From Comamonas avium (GTDB lineage Bacteria > Pseudomonadota > Gammaproteobacteria > Burkholderiales > Burkholderiaceae_C): a DNA stretch of 64,000 bases. The DNA lies in NCBI RefSeq assembly GCF_014836675.1, contig NZ_JACSQK010000009.1:62001-126000 (forward strand), in the 5' to 3' direction. The notes beneath the pieces were generated by a model. That model saw only the letters and a list, made by a program, of their open reading frames with translations, was not told the DNA's origin and searched no databases. How positions within the stretch are numbered: position 1 is the first letter of the stretch; each line of letters starts with the position of its first letter. Position numbers and translations under genes: made by a program. This document shows positions 18,102 to 29,106 of this stretch, one piece after another.

Positions 18102-19784
18102 TTACTTGTCGGCGTCCAGCTTGGCGCGCAGCAAAGCGCCCAGGCTAGTTGTACCGGCATTTTCCTTGGAGGACTGAGCCGACAGGGAAGCCATGGCTTC
18201 TTGCTGCTCAACCATGTCCTTTTGCTTGATGGACAGCTGGATGTTGCGGGTCTTGCGATCCACGCTGATCACCACGGCAGTCACTTCGTCGCCTTCCTTG
18301 AGGATGGAGCGAGCATCTTCCACGCGGTCACGCGACAGCTCGGAGACACGCAGGTAACCCAGAATGTCTTCGCCCAGGTCGATTTCAGCGCCCTTAGCGT
18401 CCACAGTCTTGACCTTGCCGGTCACGATCTGGCCCTTGTCATTCACAGTTGCGAATGTAGTGAACGGATCGCTGTCCAGCTGCTTGATGCCCAGGGAGAT
18501 GCGCTCGCGCTCGACGTCAACGCCCAACACGATGGCTTCAACTTCTTGGCCCTTCTTGTAGTTACGAACAGCGGCTTCGCCAGTTTCGTTCCAAGACAGG
18601 TCAGACAGGTGCACCAGGCCGTCGATACCAGCAGCCAGACCCACGAACACGCCGAAGTCGGTGATGGACTTGATAGGGCCCTTCACGCGGTCGCCGCGCT
18701 TGGTGTTCTGAGCAAATTCTTGCCAAGGATTGGCCTTGCATTGCTTCATGCCCAGGGAGATGCGACGCTTGTCTTCGTCGATTTCCAGAACCATGACTTC
18801 CACTTCGTCGCCCAAAGACACGAGCTTGGAAGGAGCGATGTTCTTGTTGGTCCAGTCCATTTCGGAAACGTGCACCAGGCCTTCGATGCCGGGTTCCAGT
18901 TCCACGAATGCGCCGTAGTCAGCAATGTTGGTGACCTTGCCGAACAGGCGAGTAGCCGAAGGATAGCGGCGAGCAACGCCCATCCATGGGTCATCACCCA
19001 TTTGCTTCAGACCCAGAGACACGCGGTTCTTTTCGGTGTCAAACTTCAGGATCTTGGCTGTGATTTCCTGACCAGCTGTCACCACTTCGGATGGGTGACG
19101 TACGCGACGCCATGCCATGTCAGTGATGTGCAGCAGGCCGTCGATACCGCCCAGGTCCACGAACGCACCGTATTCGGTGATGTTCTTGACCACGCCTTGA
19201 ACAATGGCGCCTTCCTTCAGGGTTTCCATCAGCTTGGCGCGTTCTTCGCCCATGGAAGCTTCCACCACAGCGCGGCGCGACAGCACCACGTTGTTGCGCT
19301 TGCGATCCAGCTTGATGACCTTGAATTCCAGGGTCTTGTTTTCGTAAGGAGTCAGATCCTTGACGGGACGTGTGTCGATCAGCGAACCGGGCAGGAATGC
19401 ACGGATGCCGTTGACCAGAACGGTCAGGCCGCCCTTGACCTTGCCGGAAGTTGTACCGGTCACGAATTCGCCAGATTCCAGCGCCTTTTCCAGCGACAGC
19501 CAGGAAGCCAGACGCTTCGCTGTGTCACGGGACAGGATGGTGTCGCCGTAGCCGTTTTCGATCGAACCGATCGCCACGGACACGAAGTCACCAACTTGAA
19601 CTTCAATTTCGCCCTGGTCGTTCTTGAATTCGTCGATTGGCACATAGGCTTCCGACTTCAGGCCAGCGTTTACCACCACGAAGTTGTGCTCAACGCGCAC
19701 GACCTCAGCAGTGATAACTTCGCCGGGACGCATTTCAGTGCGTTGCAACGATTCTTCGAATAGGGCGGCAAAAGATTCAGACAT
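18102..19784 (-). CDS. rpsA: 30S ribosomal protein S1
   Basis: This 560-residue protein consists of six S1 RNA-binding repeats, recognisable from segments such as [60 protein letters not shown] and [20 protein letters not shown]. The start at 19784 ([11 protein letters not shown]) has an AAGGAAA ribosome site; a 12-residue upstream extension is not supported. It binds mRNA leaders on the small subunit. It is downstream of aroA-cmk and upstream of ihfB, the usual cmk-rpsA-ihfB order. Confidence 0.97.
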   Translation of the reverse strand: MSESFAALFEESLQRTEMRPGEVITAEVVRVEHNFVVVNAGLKSEAYVPIDEFKNDQGEIEVQVGDFVSVAIGSIENGYGDTILSRDTAKRLASWLSLEKALESGEFVTGTTSGKVKGGLTVLVNGIRAFLPGSLIDTRPVKDLTPYENKTLEFKVIKLDRKRNNVVLSRRAVVEASMGEERAKLMETLKEGAIVQGVVKNITEYGAFVDLGGIDGLLHITDMAWRRVRHPSEVVTAGQEITAKILKFDTEKNRVSLGLKQMGDDPWMGVARRYPSATRLFGKVTNIADYGAFVELEPGIEGLVHVSEMDWTNKNIAPSKLVSLGDEVEVMVLEIDEDKRRISLGMKQCKANPWQEFAQNTKRGDRVKGPIKSITDFGVFVGLAAGIDGLVHLSDLSWNETGEAAVRNYKKGQEVEAIVLGVDVERERISLGIKQLDSDPFTTFATVNDKGQIVTGKVKTVDAKGAEIDLGEDILGYLRVSELSRDRVEDARSILKEGDEVTAVVISVDRKTRNIQLSIKQKDMVEQQEAMASLSAQSSKENAGTTSLGALLRAKLDADK

Positions 19785-19945
19785 GTATTTCCTTGTCCAC
19801 TTACAGGTTTCCGGCTGCACTATTGCGGCACGTTTTTATGGCTGTAAGCGAAGGTGCAGGCAAAACCTGCGGGTTAAATGGTTGATAACCGCAGAGCCAG
19901 TGCGCATGTAGCGCGGATGTGGTCTGCGGGCCATGGGTGTCAGCT

Positions 19946-21979
19946 TCAAGCGACGGGCGCAAAAGGCTGGCGTTGCTCCCACCAGGTCAACACTTGCTGC
20001 ACGGCCTCATCAATCGTGCTGTCGGAGTTGTCCCAGTGAAGGGCGTCTTGTGCGGGCTTGAGGGGCGATGCCGCGCGATTGATGTCGCGCGCGTCGCGGG
20101 CTTCAAGGTCCGCAATCAGGTCTGCCATGTTAGCAGAAAGTCCCTTGGAAATCAATTGCTTGTAGCGGCGTTCTGCGCGGCATTGCACACTGGCCGTTAA
20201 GTACACTTTCAAAGGGGCGTCGGGGAATATGGTGGTGCCCATGTCGCGGCCATCACCGACCAGCCCTGGCAGCCGGCAAAAGTTGCGCTGCACCTGCAGC
20301 AGCGCTTGGCGCACGGCAGGAAATGTGGCCACTTGCGAGGCATTCATGCCCGCCTGTTCGGTGCGGATGTCCAGCGAAATATCATCGCCATCGAGCAAGA
20401 CTTGCTGATCGGGCAAGAAGGTGATGACCTTGCTGCTGACAAGGTCTGCAATGGCCTGGGCATTGGCTTCGGTCAGCTCAATGCCTGCGCGAGAGGCCGC
20501 CAAGCCGGTGATGCGATAGAGCGAGCCAGAGTCCAGCAGGTGATAGCCCAGGCGCTCGGCAACGATGGCGGCAATGGTGCCTTTGCCGGATGCGGTGGGT
20601 CCGTCAATGCAGATGACGGGCGCGGGCTCAGAGGGCTGGGTCACACTGAAGAATGCTTCGAAATAGTCCGGGAAGGTCTTGCCCACGCACTGGGGGTCTT
20701 GGATGCGCACGGGCAGGCCTGCGGGGTTGAATGCGGCCAGCGAAAAACACATGGCGATGCGGTGATCGTCATAGGTGTGGATGCTGGCGGCTGTCCAGTC
20801 GCTGCGCGAGGCGGGTGGAGTAATGCGGATGTAGTCCGCACCTTCTTGCACAGTGGCGCCCAGTTTGCGCAGCTCATTGGCCATGGCAGCAATGCGGTCG
20901 GTCTCTTTGACGCGCCAGCTGGCGATGTTGCGCAGCGTGGTGGTGCCGTCGGCAAACAAGGCCATGGCACCCAGCGTCATGGCGGCATCTGGAATGTGAT
21001 TGCAATCCATGTCGATGGCCTTCAAAGGCCAGGTGCCGCGTGAGATGTGCAGCCAGTTGGGGCCACTTTGCACCACAGCGCCCATGGCCTGTGCCGCTTC
21101 AACAAAGCGGATATCTCCCTGAATGGAGTCTTTGCCTACGCCCAGCACGTTGATGCCATTTTGACCATTAGCGCCCGTAGTTAGTGCACCTAGCGCTATG
21201 AAATAGCTGGCAGATGAGGCATCGGCCTCCACATGGATGTCGCCGGGCGACTGGTAGCGGCTGCCAGCGGCAATGGTGAAGCGCTGCCAGTTGTCGTTTT
21301 TTACGGCAATGCCAAAGCGCGCCAGCAACTGCAGCGTGATGTGGATGTAGGGCTTGGAGATCAGCTCGCCGATCACCTCGATGGTGATGTCCTGCTCGGT
21401 AGCCAGCAAAGGCAGGGCCATGAGCAGCGAGGTCAGGAACTGGCTGGAGACATCCCCGCGCACCTTGATGGATTCGCTGCCCAGCTGGCTGAAGTCGGGC
21501 TGGCCGATCTTCAGGGGCGGAAAGCCTTCATCCTTAAGATAGTCGATCTTGCATCCCAGCTGGCGCAGCGCATCCACCAAGTCGCCGATAGGGCGCTCGT
21601 ACATGCGGGGCACACCTGTCATCTCAAAATTGCCACCCAGCACGGCCAATGCCGCCGTCAGCGGACGCATGGCGGTGCCGGCATTGCCCAGAAACAGCTG
21701 GCCGCGCGCATTGTTGGGCAAGAAGCCGTCGATGCCGGTGATGCGCAGGGGCTGACCGGCGACCACGGCTGCAGGTTCCACCACGCAGCCAATTTGCTGC
21801 AAGGCCTGCAGCATGACGCGGGTGTCATCAGAGTCGAGCACGTCATGCACAACCGTGGTGCCCTGGCTCAAAGCGGCCAGCAGCAGCACGCGGTTAGAGA
21901 TGCTCTTGGAGCCGGGCAGTTGTACGCTGCCGCTGGCCGTGGCCAGGTGAGGCAGGTCAAGAAAGGCGGTGTGGTACAT
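19946..21979 (-). CDS. aroA-cmk: bifunctional EPSP synthase / cytidylate kinase
   Basis: Two enzymes are fused in 677 residues. Residues ~1-440 are 3-phosphoshikimate 1-carboxyvinyltransferase (AroA): [20 protein letters not shown] near the N terminus, [13 protein letters not shown], and [15 protein letters not shown] near the end. Residues ~448-677 are cytidylate kinase, starting at the P-loop [13 protein letters not shown] and including [20 protein letters not shown]. The first makes EPSP in the shikimate pathway; the second phosphorylates CMP and dCMP. The fusion is known in Comamonadaceae; in most bacteria the genes are separate neighbours. Upstream tyrA and pheA complete an aromatic amino-acid cluster. 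Confidence 0.96.
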   Translation of the reverse strand: MYHTAFLDLPHLATASGSVQLPGSKSISNRVLLLAALSQGTTVVHDVLDSDDTRVMLQALQQIGCVVEPAAVVAGQPLRITGIDGFLPNNARGQLFLGNAGTAMRPLTAALAVLGGNFEMTGVPRMYERPIGDLVDALRQLGCKIDYLKDEGFPPLKIGQPDFSQLGSESIKVRGDVSSQFLTSLLMALPLLATEQDITIEVIGELISKPYIHITLQLLARFGIAVKNDNWQRFTIAAGSRYQSPGDIHVEADASSASYFIALGALTTGANGQNGINVLGVGKDSIQGDIRFVEAAQAMGAVVQSGPNWLHISRGTWPLKAIDMDCNHIPDAAMTLGAMALFADGTTTLRNIASWRVKETDRIAAMANELRKLGATVQEGADYIRITPPASRSDWTAASIHTYDDHRIAMCFSLAAFNPAGLPVRIQDPQCVGKTFPDYFEAFFSVTQPSEPAPVICIDGPTASGKGTIAAIVAERLGYHLLDSGSLYRITGLAASRAGIELTEANAQAIADLVSSKVITFLPDQQVLLDGDDISLDIRTEQAGMNASQVATFPAVRQALLQVQRNFCRLPGLVGDGRDMGTTIFPDAPLKVYLTASVQCRAERRYKQLISKGLSANMADLIADLEARDARDINRAASPLKPAQDALHWDNSDSTIDEAVQQVLTWWEQRQPFAPVA

Positions 21980-22015
21980 GCGTAAAAACGAAAAAAGTTA
22001 AGCACAGGCCGGGGG

Positions 22016-22900
22016 TTACGCGGCGCTGGCAGTGGTCGGCGGGTTAAAGCGGCATTGCGTGCGGGCAGCGCTGGCCAGTGTGATCATGTCTTCCAGAGCC
22101 TGGGCGTCATCCGTTAGCAGCACTTGCTCAAACGCTTGCATGGCTTGTTTGAAGTGCTGCGTTTGTGCCAGCACTTCTGTTTTGTTGGCCAGCAAAATAT
22201 CGCGCCACATCTTGGGTTCGCTGGCTGCAATGCGGGTGAAGTCGCGAAAGCCAGGACCCGCCAGAGCGAGGAAGGCATCGGCTTGATCCTGGCGCATGAC
22301 GCTTTGCATCATGGCAAATGCCAGCATGTGCGGCAGGTGGCTGATGGCGGCAAAAGCGGCGTCATGGGTCTCGGGAGACATGATGCGCACATCGCACCCC
22401 AGTGCCTTCCACAGGGCCTCGGCCTTGTGCAGGTGCGATGTCAGTGTGCGCTCGGTGGGGGTGAGGATGACCTTGGCACCCCGGTACAGATGCTCGTCTG
22501 CGTGGGCTACGCCAGCCACTTCTTTGCCGGTGTTGGGGTGGGCCGGGACAAAGCTGCAAATGCGGCTGCCCAGCGCATCGCGTGCGGCCTGCACGACATC
22601 AGTTTTGGTAGAGCCCACATCCATGATCAGCATCTCTGGTGTCACCAGGTGCTTGATGGATTTGAGGGTGGCTTCGGTGGCTCCCACGGGCACGGCCAGC
22701 AGCACAATGTCGGCCCCGGCTGCAGCCAGCAAGGCCGAGGGGGCTTCCACGTCAATCACACCCATCTGCAATGCGCGCGCTGTGGTTGTGGGGGATTTGC
22801 TGTAGCCCACCACGCGCTTGACCAGGCCCGCTTTTTTCAGCGCCAAGGCGAACGAGCCGCCCATCAAGCCGCAGCCAATCAGTCCTAACTGTTCAAACAT
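22016..22900 (-). CDS. tyrA: prephenate dehydrogenase
   Basis: A 294-residue protein with an N-terminal dinucleotide-binding fold (LGLIGCGLMGGSFALALKKAG) and the prephenate-binding signature FVPAHPNTGKEVAGV, followed by the helical dimerisation half (FAAISHLPHMLAFAMM). It converts prephenate to 4-hydroxyphenylpyruvate for tyrosine. No chorismate mutase or ACT domain is attached. It lies 12 bp after pheA and 36 bp before aroA-cmk, clearly in the same operon. Confidence 0.95.
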   Translation of the reverse strand: MFEQLGLIGCGLMGGSFALALKKAGLVKRVVGYSKSPTTTARALQMGVIDVEAPSALLAAAGADIVLLAVPVGATEATLKSIKHLVTPEMLIMDVGSTKTDVVQAARDALGSRICSFVPAHPNTGKEVAGVAHADEHLYRGAKVILTPTERTLTSHLHKAEALWKALGCDVRIMSPETHDAAFAAISHLPHMLAFAMMQSVMRQDQADAFLALAGPGFRDFTRIAASEPKMWRDILLANKTEVLAQTQHFKQAMQAFEQVLLTDDAQALEDMITLASAARTQCRFNPPTTASAA

Positions 22901-22912
22901 TCCTGCGTTTCC

Positions 22913-24013
22913 TTACGCTGTCACGGGGTAGGTGCCCAGTACTTTGTAGAAGGCCGACAGTGACTGCAGCTCTTGCAGTGCCCGCGCAACGTTGGGCTGC
23001 GCGGGGTGGCCTTCCAGATCGATGTAGAAGTAATACTCCCACTGGCCGGTGCGGGCAGGGCGTGATTCAAAGCGCGTCATCGATACACCGTGCGTCTTGA
23101 GGGGAACCAGCAGATCGTGCACCGCACCAGGCTGGTTGGGCACCGAGATGACCAGGCTGGTGCAATCTTTGGCAGTGGGTGCCGGTGTGGACAGTGTGTG
23201 CGGCAGGCAGATGACGGCAAAACGCGTGCGGTTGTAGGCGTCGTCCTGAATGGCGTGGCTGACGATGTGCAGGCCAAACTGCTGCGCCGCACGTTCGCTG
23301 GAGATGCCCGCCCACGTGGGGTTCAGGGCTGCCAGGCGTGCGCCTTCGGCATTGCTTTCGACGGGGCGGCGCTCTGCGTGCGGCAGGTGTTTGGACAGCC
23401 AGGCGTGGCACTGGGCCAGTGCCTGCGGGTGTGCTGCCACCACGGTGATGCCTTCCAGCGAATTGTTGCTGCACAGCAGGTGGTGACGAATGAGCATGCT
23501 CACCTCGCCCACGATGTGGCAAGGCGTGTTGCGGAACATGTCCAGCGTACGGTTGACCACGCCTTCGGTGGAGTTTTCAACCCCCACTACGCCATATTGC
23601 GCGCTGCCTGCAGCAGTGGCGTGGAACACTTCTTCAAACGTGTTGCAGTACAAAAAGTCTGCAGCGCCGCCAAAATATTGCACGGCCGCTTCTTCGCAGA
23701 AAGTGCCTGCAGGCCCGAGCACCGCCACGCGCTGGGGCGATTCCAGCGCCAGGCAGGCCGACATGATCTCGCGCCAGATGGCGGCCACGTGCGCGCCCTT
23801 GAGTGGGCCGGGGTTGTTGTTCTTGATTTTTTCGATGACCTGCGCCACGCGATCAGGGCGAAAGAACGTGGTGCCTTCTTTTTTCTTCAGCTCACCCACC
23901 TGCTCGGCCACGCGTGCACGCTGGTTCACCAGTTCCAGCAGTTGGTTGTCCAGACTGTCGATCTGGTTGCGCAGCTGCAGCAGCTCCGGTGTGGCTTGGG
24001 GTTGAGTGCTCAT
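22913..24013 (-). CDS. pheA: bifunctional chorismate mutase / prephenate dehydratase
   Basis: The 366 residues contain an AroQ chorismate mutase (residues ~8-95, LLQLRNQIDSLDNQLLELVN), a prephenate dehydratase (~100-275, LGPAGTFCEEAAVQYFGG, YGVVGVENSTEGVV) and an ACT regulatory domain with the ESRPARTGQWEYYFYIDLEGH-like phenylalanine-binding motif. It commits chorismate to phenylalanine and is probably feedback-inhibited through the ACT domain. It is followed closely by tyrA, so both branches of aromatic synthesis are co-transcribed. Confidence 0.96.
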   Translation of the reverse strand: MSTQPQATPELLQLRNQIDSLDNQLLELVNQRARVAEQVGELKKKEGTTFFRPDRVAQVIEKIKNNNPGPLKGAHVAAIWREIMSACLALESPQRVAVLGPAGTFCEEAAVQYFGGAADFLYCNTFEEVFHATAAGSAQYGVVGVENSTEGVVNRTLDMFRNTPCHIVGEVSMLIRHHLLCSNNSLEGITVVAAHPQALAQCHAWLSKHLPHAERRPVESNAEGARLAALNPTWAGISSERAAQQFGLHIVSHAIQDDAYNRTRFAVICLPHTLSTPAPTAKDCTSLVISVPNQPGAVHDLLVPLKTHGVSMTRFESRPARTGQWEYYFYIDLEGHPAQPNVARALQELQSLSAFYKVLGTYPVTA

Positions 24014-24029
24014 GTTTTCCTCGAAAAGC

Positions 24030-24110
24030 AGAGCAGCTAACGCTTATGTATAAAGGCTTTTAGATATAAAACTATCTGAAAACCTTATCTGGTAAGCGCT
24101 GGCAGCTCTT
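24030..24110. repeat. REP-like inverted repeat, copy 3
   Basis: The arms AGAGCAGCTAACGCTTA and TAAGCGCTGGCAGCTCTT flank an inner TTTTAGATA/TATCTGAAAA inverted repeat. It sits between serC and pheA on the minus strand and could attenuate read-through in the operon. Confidence 0.75.
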
Positions 24111-24136
24111 ATTTTTTAAATCAATGCAAATGCAGT

Positions 24137-25243
24137 TTAAGCGCTGGTGCGTTCGAAATCTTGCATGTAGGCCACCAGGGCCTGCACGCCTTGCAGGGGC
24201 ATGGCGTTGTACAGGCTGGCACGCATGCCGCCCACCGACTTGTGGCCCTTGAGCTGCAGCAGCCCGCGTGCCTTGGCACCTGCCAGGAAGGCATCGTTGC
24301 GGCTTTCATCGCGCAGAAAGAATGGAATGTTCATGCGCGAGCGGTAAGCCACATCTACCTTGTTCACGTACAACTGCGAGTTGTCCAGGTACTGGTAGAA
24401 AAGCTCGGCCTTGGCTTTGTTGCGCACTTCCATTGCGGCCACACCACTTAAGGCACCTTCGGTCTGGCGCTTGAGCCATTGAAAGGTCAGGCCCGCCATG
24501 TAGATGCCCCAGGTGGGAGGGGTGTTGAACATGGACTGGTTATCGGCCACGGTCTTGTAGTTGAAGGCCGAAGGGCAGATGTCCAGCGCATGCCCCAGCA
24601 AGTCATCACGCACGATGACAATGGTCAGGCCCGCAGGGCCAATGTTCTTTTGCGCCCCGCCAAAGGCCAGACCCACGCGGCTCCAGTCCAGCGCGCGGGA
24701 GGCAACGTTGGACGAAAAGTCGATCACCAGCGGGGCATCGCAGCCCAGCGCCTTCAGGTCGGGCAGCTGTTGAAACTCCACGCCGTGGATGGTTTCGTTG
24801 CTGCACAGGTGCACGTACTGTGCATCCTTGCCCAGCTCCCAGCTGGCAGCATCAGGCACGCTGGTGAAGTTGGATGCTGCACCGCTGGCAGCCAGGCGGT
24901 TGCTGGCGTACTTGCCCGCTTCTTTGTGCGATTTTTGGCTCCAGCTGCCCGTCACGACGAAATCGACCGCCCCGCCCCTGGACAGGTTCAGCGGCACGAT
25001 GGCGTTCTCGGCCAGGCCGCCGCCTTGCATGAACAGGATGTGAAAGTTGCTGGGCACAGCCAGCAGTTCACGCAAATCGGCTTCTGCGGTTTCGTAGATG
25101 CTGATGAACTCTTTGCCGCGATGGCTCATCTCCATCACGCCCATGCCCGAGCCGCCCCAGTTGAGCATTTCATTGGCAGCTTGGTGCAGGACTTCTTCGG
25201 GGATTGCGGCGGGACCAGCAGAAAAATTGAAAGGGCGGCTCAT
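24137..25243 (-). CDS. serC: phosphoserine aminotransferase
   Basis: A class V aminotransferase of 368 residues. It starts with the SerC hallmark [18 protein letters not shown] and has [20 protein letters not shown]. The PLP-binding lysine is in [12 protein letters not shown]. It converts 3-phosphohydroxypyruvate to phosphoserine and also serves pyridoxal phosphate synthesis. It lies between gyrA and pheA, a conserved betaproteobacterial neighbourhood. Confidence 0.96.
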   Translation of the reverse strand: MSRPFNFSAGPAAIPEEVLHQAANEMLNWGGSGMGVMEMSHRGKEFISIYETAEADLRELLAVPSNFHILFMQGGGLAENAIVPLNLSRGGAVDFVVTGSWSQKSHKEAGKYASNRLAASGAASNFTSVPDAASWELGKDAQYVHLCSNETIHGVEFQQLPDLKALGCDAPLVIDFSSNVASRALDWSRVGLAFGGAQKNIGPAGLTIVIVRDDLLGHALDICPSAFNYKTVADNQSMFNTPPTWGIYMAGLTFQWLKRQTEGALSGVAAMEVRNKAKAELFYQYLDNSQLYVNKVDVAYRSRMNIPFFLRDESRNDAFLAGAKARGLLQLKGHKSVGGMRASLYNAMPLQGVQALVAYMQDFERTSA

Positions 25244-25443
25244 GGTGTGCAGTCAAATCACGTGCCAGTGCAACCAAGTGCGGCTAACTCAATCCTTGAT
25301 ACGTCGCTTGCTCAATCTCGCGCAGTGCTGTGGGCACTGCGCCACATCGAGCCCCTCGTATTCGGTGCAATGTTTAACTTGCTGGCCTGAATTAGCTGCG
25401 GTGGATGCTGGCAGCTATCAAAAAAATGATCTTAGGTGAAAAA

Positions 25444-25471
25444 ACACCCCACAGTTTGCGCAGTGGGGTGT
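25444..25471 (-). terminator. intrinsic terminator of gyrA
   Basis: ACACCCCAC...GTGGGGTGT forms a 9-10 bp stem; read on the minus strand it is followed by TTTTTT. It lies 8 bp after the gyrA stop codon. Confidence 0.85.
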
Positions 25472-25478
25472 CGTTCTT

Positions 25479-28160
25479 TTATTGCTCGGTGGATGTATCC
25501 GGTGCTTGGCCACTGTCAGCTTCTGTGTCTTCCTCAGCTTCAGCACCTGCGGCATCGTTTTCAGCAATACGTTGCAGGCCAATCAGCTTGGCGCCTTCGT
25601 CCAGTGCCATCAGAGTGACGCCTTGCGTTGCGCGGCCCATTTCACGGATTTCCGCCACACGTGTGCGCACCAGTACGCCCTTGTCAGTGATCAGCATGAT
25701 CTCGTCTTCTGCAGCCACCAAGGTGGCAGCCACCACCTTGCCGTTGCGCTCGGACTGCTGGATGGCAATCATGCCCTTGGTGCCACGGCCATGGCGGGTG
25801 TATTCGCTGATGGCCGTGCGCTTGCCGTAACCGTTTTCGGTGGCGGTGAGCACACTTTGTGAGCCTTCCACCACGTTGCCGGTGCCGTCATCGGCTTCGG
25901 CCACCAGCATGGCGATCACGCTTTGCGTGTCGTCAATGTTCATGCCGCGTACACCGCGAGCATTGCGGCCCATGGGGCGCACATCGTTTTCATCAAAGCG
26001 CACGGCCTTGCCGCCATCAGAGAACAGCATGACGTCGTGCTTGCCGTCAGTCAGTGCTGCACCAATCAGGAAGTCGCCTTCGTCCAGGCCCACGGCAATG
26101 ATGCCGGCCTTGCGCGGGTTGCTGAACTCGGTCAGCGCCGTCTTTTTAACGGTGCCCATGCTGGTGGCCATGAAGACGTAATGATCTTCAGGGAAGGTGC
26201 GGTTGTCGCCCGTCAGTGGCAGCACTACGTTGATTTTCTCGCCTTCTTGCAGCGGGAACATGTTGACGATAGGGCGCCCACGCGAGTTGCGCGAACCCGA
26301 TGGCACTTCCCAGACCTTGAGCCAGTACATGCGCCCACGGTTGGAGAAGCACAGCAGGTAGTCGTGCGTGTTGGCGATGAAGAGCTGGTCAATCCAGTCA
26401 TCTTCCTTCGTCGCTGTGGCCTGCTTGCCGCGGCCACCGCGTTTTTGTGCACGGTACTCGGACAGGGGCTGGCTCTTGATGTAGCCGGTGTGGCTGAGCG
26501 TGACCACCATGTCAGTGGGCGTGATCAGGTCTTCGGTCGACAGGTCTTGCGCGCTGTACTCGATGGTGGAGCGGCGAGCGCCCAGTTTGGACTGGCCAAA
26601 CTCGGCCTTCACGGCGATCAGCTCATCGCCAATGATGGTGGATACACGCTCGGGCTTGGCCAGAATGTCCAGCAGGTCTTCGATGGTAGACATGATGTCG
26701 CGGTATTCGGCCACGATCTTGTCTTGCTCCAGCCCTGTCAGGCGCTGCAGACGCATCTGCAAAATTTCCTGCGCTTGCGTGTCCGACAGGTGGTACATGC
26801 CGTCCTGGTCCAGACCGTATTCGCGCTCTAGCGATTCGGGGCGGTAGTCATCGGCATTGATCACGCCACCATCTTCGCGGGTGCGGGTGAGCATCTCGCG
26901 CACCAGCTTGCTGTCCCACGACTTTTCCATCAACGCAGCCTTGGCTACGGGGGGTGTGGGGGCGTTGCGGATGATGGCGATGAAGTCATCAATATTGGCC
27001 AATGCCACGGCCAGACCTTCCAGCACATGGCCACGATCGCGCGCCTTGCGCAACTCGAACACTGTGCGGCGCGTCACCACTTCGCGGCGGTGCTGCAAGA
27101 AGACCTTCACCAGATCCAGCAGGTTGCACAGCTTGGGCTGGCCGTCCACCAGCGCCACCATGTTGACGCCAAAGGTGTCCTGCAGCTGGGTCTGCTTGTA
27201 CAGATTGTTGAGTACGACTTCGGGCACTTCGCCACGCTTGAGCTCAATGACCAAACGCATGCCGGACTTGTCCGACTCGTCCTGGATATGGCTGATGCCC
27301 TCGATCTTCTTTTCGTGGACCAGTTCAGCCATGCGCTCTTGCAGCGTCTTTTTATTCACCTGGTATGGCAACTCATCCACGATGATGGACTGGCGCTGAC
27401 CACGGTCAATGTCCTCAAAGTGCACCTTGGCACGCATCACGATGCGACCACGGCCTGTGCGGTAGCCTTCCTTGACGCCATTGATGCCGTAAATAATGCC
27501 GGCAGTTGGGAAGTCGGGCGCAGGCACTATTTCCATCAGGTCGTCTACGCTGGCGTCTGGGTTGCGCAGCAAATGCAGGCAGGCATCCACCACTTCATTC
27601 AAGTTGTGTGGAGGAATGTTGGTTGCCATACCTACGGCAATACCTGCAGAGCCGTTCACCAGCAAATTAGGAATGCGCGCTGGCAGCGTCAGCGGCTCTT
27701 GCTCGGAGCCGTCGTAGTTGGGGCCGAAATCAACGGTTTCTTTGTCGATATCGCCCAGCATCTCGTGGGCAATCTTGGACAGGCGAATTTCCGTGTAACG
27801 CATCGCGGCGGCGCTATCGCCGTCCACCGAGCCGAAGTTGCCTTGCCCGTCAACCAGCATGTGGCGCAGCGAAAAATCCTGTGCCATGCGCACAATGGTG
27901 TCGTACACCGCGCTGTCACCGTGAGGGTGGTATTTACCGATCACGTCACCAACGATACGTGCCGACTTTTTGTAGGGGCGGTTCCAATCGTTGTTGAGTT
28001 CGTGCATTGCAAACAACACGCGACGATGCACTGGCTTTAAGCCATCGCGCGCATCAGGGAGGGCGCGGCCCACAATCACGCTCATAGCGTAATCAAGGTA
28101 GCTGCGGCGCATTTCCTCTTCTAGGCTGATAGGCAAAGTTTCTTTGGCAAACTGGGTCAT
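25479..28160 (-). CDS. gyrA: DNA gyrase subunit A
   Basis: An 893-residue type II topoisomerase A subunit. The catalytic tyrosine is Tyr122 ([10 protein letters not shown]). The quinolone-determining region reads [11 protein letters not shown] with Ser83 and Asp87 in Escherichia coli numbering, the susceptible form. The C-terminal half is the beta-pinwheel with a GyrA box of the form QKRGGRGKQ, and the tail is acidic ([11 protein letters not shown]). It introduces negative supercoils together with GyrB. The gene has its own terminator downstream and is divergent from ompA. Confidence 0.98.
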   Translation of the reverse strand: MTQFAKETLPISLEEEMRRSYLDYAMSVIVGRALPDARDGLKPVHRRVLFAMHELNNDWNRPYKKSARIVGDVIGKYHPHGDSAVYDTIVRMAQDFSLRHMLVDGQGNFGSVDGDSAAAMRYTEIRLSKIAHEMLGDIDKETVDFGPNYDGSEQEPLTLPARIPNLLVNGSAGIAVGMATNIPPHNLNEVVDACLHLLRNPDASVDDLMEIVPAPDFPTAGIIYGINGVKEGYRTGRGRIVMRAKVHFEDIDRGQRQSIIVDELPYQVNKKTLQERMAELVHEKKIEGISHIQDESDKSGMRLVIELKRGEVPEVVLNNLYKQTQLQDTFGVNMVALVDGQPKLCNLLDLVKVFLQHRREVVTRRTVFELRKARDRGHVLEGLAVALANIDDFIAIIRNAPTPPVAKAALMEKSWDSKLVREMLTRTREDGGVINADDYRPESLEREYGLDQDGMYHLSDTQAQEILQMRLQRLTGLEQDKIVAEYRDIMSTIEDLLDILAKPERVSTIIGDELIAVKAEFGQSKLGARRSTIEYSAQDLSTEDLITPTDMVVTLSHTGYIKSQPLSEYRAQKRGGRGKQATATKEDDWIDQLFIANTHDYLLCFSNRGRMYWLKVWEVPSGSRNSRGRPIVNMFPLQEGEKINVVLPLTGDNRTFPEDHYVFMATSMGTVKKTALTEFSNPRKAGIIAVGLDEGDFLIGAALTDGKHDVMLFSDGGKAVRFDENDVRPMGRNARGVRGMNIDDTQSVIAMLVAEADDGTGNVVEGSQSVLTATENGYGKRTAISEYTRHGRGTKGMIAIQQSERNGKVVAATLVAAEDEIMLITDKGVLVRTRVAEIREMGRATQGVTLMALDEGAKLIGLQRIAENDAAGAEAEEDTEADSGQAPDTSTEQ

Positions 28161-28396
28161 GTAGTTGTGCTGAGTTATGCAATGACGACGAAGTGAATCA
28201 TTTTAGAGGTAATGCAATGTTGTTGGCTGGCAACATCTCATAGCCATTAGGCTTTTGTCCTACCTCAAGCTGTAGTGCCAGCCATCCATTCGAATATTAC
28301 GTATGGCACAATCATTTCCAGCGTTCTTGGTGATGGTCACTAATGACGTCCATGAATTTCGCAGCTTGACTGCGGCTAATCCCCAAGAGGAGAACC
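28161..28396. promoter_or_regulatory. divergent gyrA/ompA promoter region
   Basis: A 236-bp gap between divergent genes that must hold both promoters. An AGAGGAGA ribosome site lies just before the ompA start. I could not assign promoter boxes with confidence. Confidence 0.45.
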
Positions 28397-29029
28397 ATGA
28401 AGAAACTGAACAAAGTAGCAATCCTGTTTGCAACCGCAGCTATGGCAACTGCTGCCGGCGCTCAAGTGAAGGCTGCCGATGGCGGTCAGGTTATCGATAA
28501 CTGGAAGAACGGCACCAGCGAGCTGGTGTGGAAGAACGGTACCAACGAACTGTGCTGGCGCGATGCCAACTGGACACCTGCAACTGCCGCTGAAGGCTGC
28601 GACGGTGCTCTGGTGAAGGCTGCTGCTCCTGCTGCAGTTACTCCAGCACCTGTGGCTCCTGTTCCTGCAGCTACTGCTTCCAAGGTGACTTTTGCTGCTG
28701 ATGCTTTCTTCGACTTTGACAAGTCTGTATTGAAGCCAGAAGGCAAGGCCAAACTGGATGATCTGGCCTCTAAGGTTCAGGGCATCAACCTGGAAGTAAT
28801 CGTTGCTGTGGGTCACACTGACTCCGTTGGCTCCGCTGCTTACAACCAGAAGCTGTCCGAGCGTCGTGCTCAAGCTGTGAAGGCTTACTTGGAATCCAAG
28901 GGCATTGACAAGAGCCGTGTGTACACAGAAGGCAAGGGCGAAGCTCAGCCTGTTGCTGACAACAAGACCAAGGCTGGCCGCGCACAAAACCGTCGCGTCG
29001 AAATCGAAGTGGTCGGTACACGTAAGTAA
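28397..29029 (+). CDS. ompA: OmpA-family outer-membrane protein
   Basis: This 210-residue protein has a signal peptide (cleavage near AGA/QVKA, ~residue 22), a short unusual segment with two WKNGT repeats (residues ~36-55), an Ala/Pro linker (~75-92), and an OmpA C-terminal peptidoglycan-binding domain (~95-205). That domain has FFDFDKSVLKPEGKAKLDDL, GHTDSVGSAAYNQKLSERRA and NRRVEIEV. It lacks a full OmpA beta-barrel, so it is a small porin-less member that probably tethers outer membrane to peptidoglycan. Codon use looks highly biased, in keeping with strong expression. It is followed by a strong terminator. Confidence 0.9.
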   Translation: MKKLNKVAILFATAAMATAAGAQVKAADGGQVIDNWKNGTSELVWKNGTNELCWRDANWTPATAAEGCDGALVKAAAPAAVTPAPVAPVPAATASKVTFAADAFFDFDKSVLKPEGKAKLDDLASKVQGINLEVIVAVGHTDSVGSAAYNQKLSERRAQAVKAYLESKGIDKSRVYTEGKGEAQPVADNKTKAGRAQNRRVEIEVVGTRK

Positions 29030-29050
29030 TCTCTCGTAGATTGCTAAAAA

Positions 29051-29078
29051 AGCCCCGGAGACGGGGCTTTTTTTTTAA
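29051..29078 (+). terminator. intrinsic terminator of ompA
   Basis: AGCCCCGGAGACGGGGCT forms a compact stem-loop followed by a run of ten T residues, 22 bp after the ompA stop. It separates ompA from ubiG. Confidence 0.93.
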
Positions 29079-29106
29079 GCATTCAACTCGTTGCACAATC
29101 ATCAAC

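Noticed and set aside
21165-21215. REP-like sequence inside aroA-cmk
   Set aside because: It is in frame in a loop region of AroA, and only short pieces match the REP arms, so it is probably chance.
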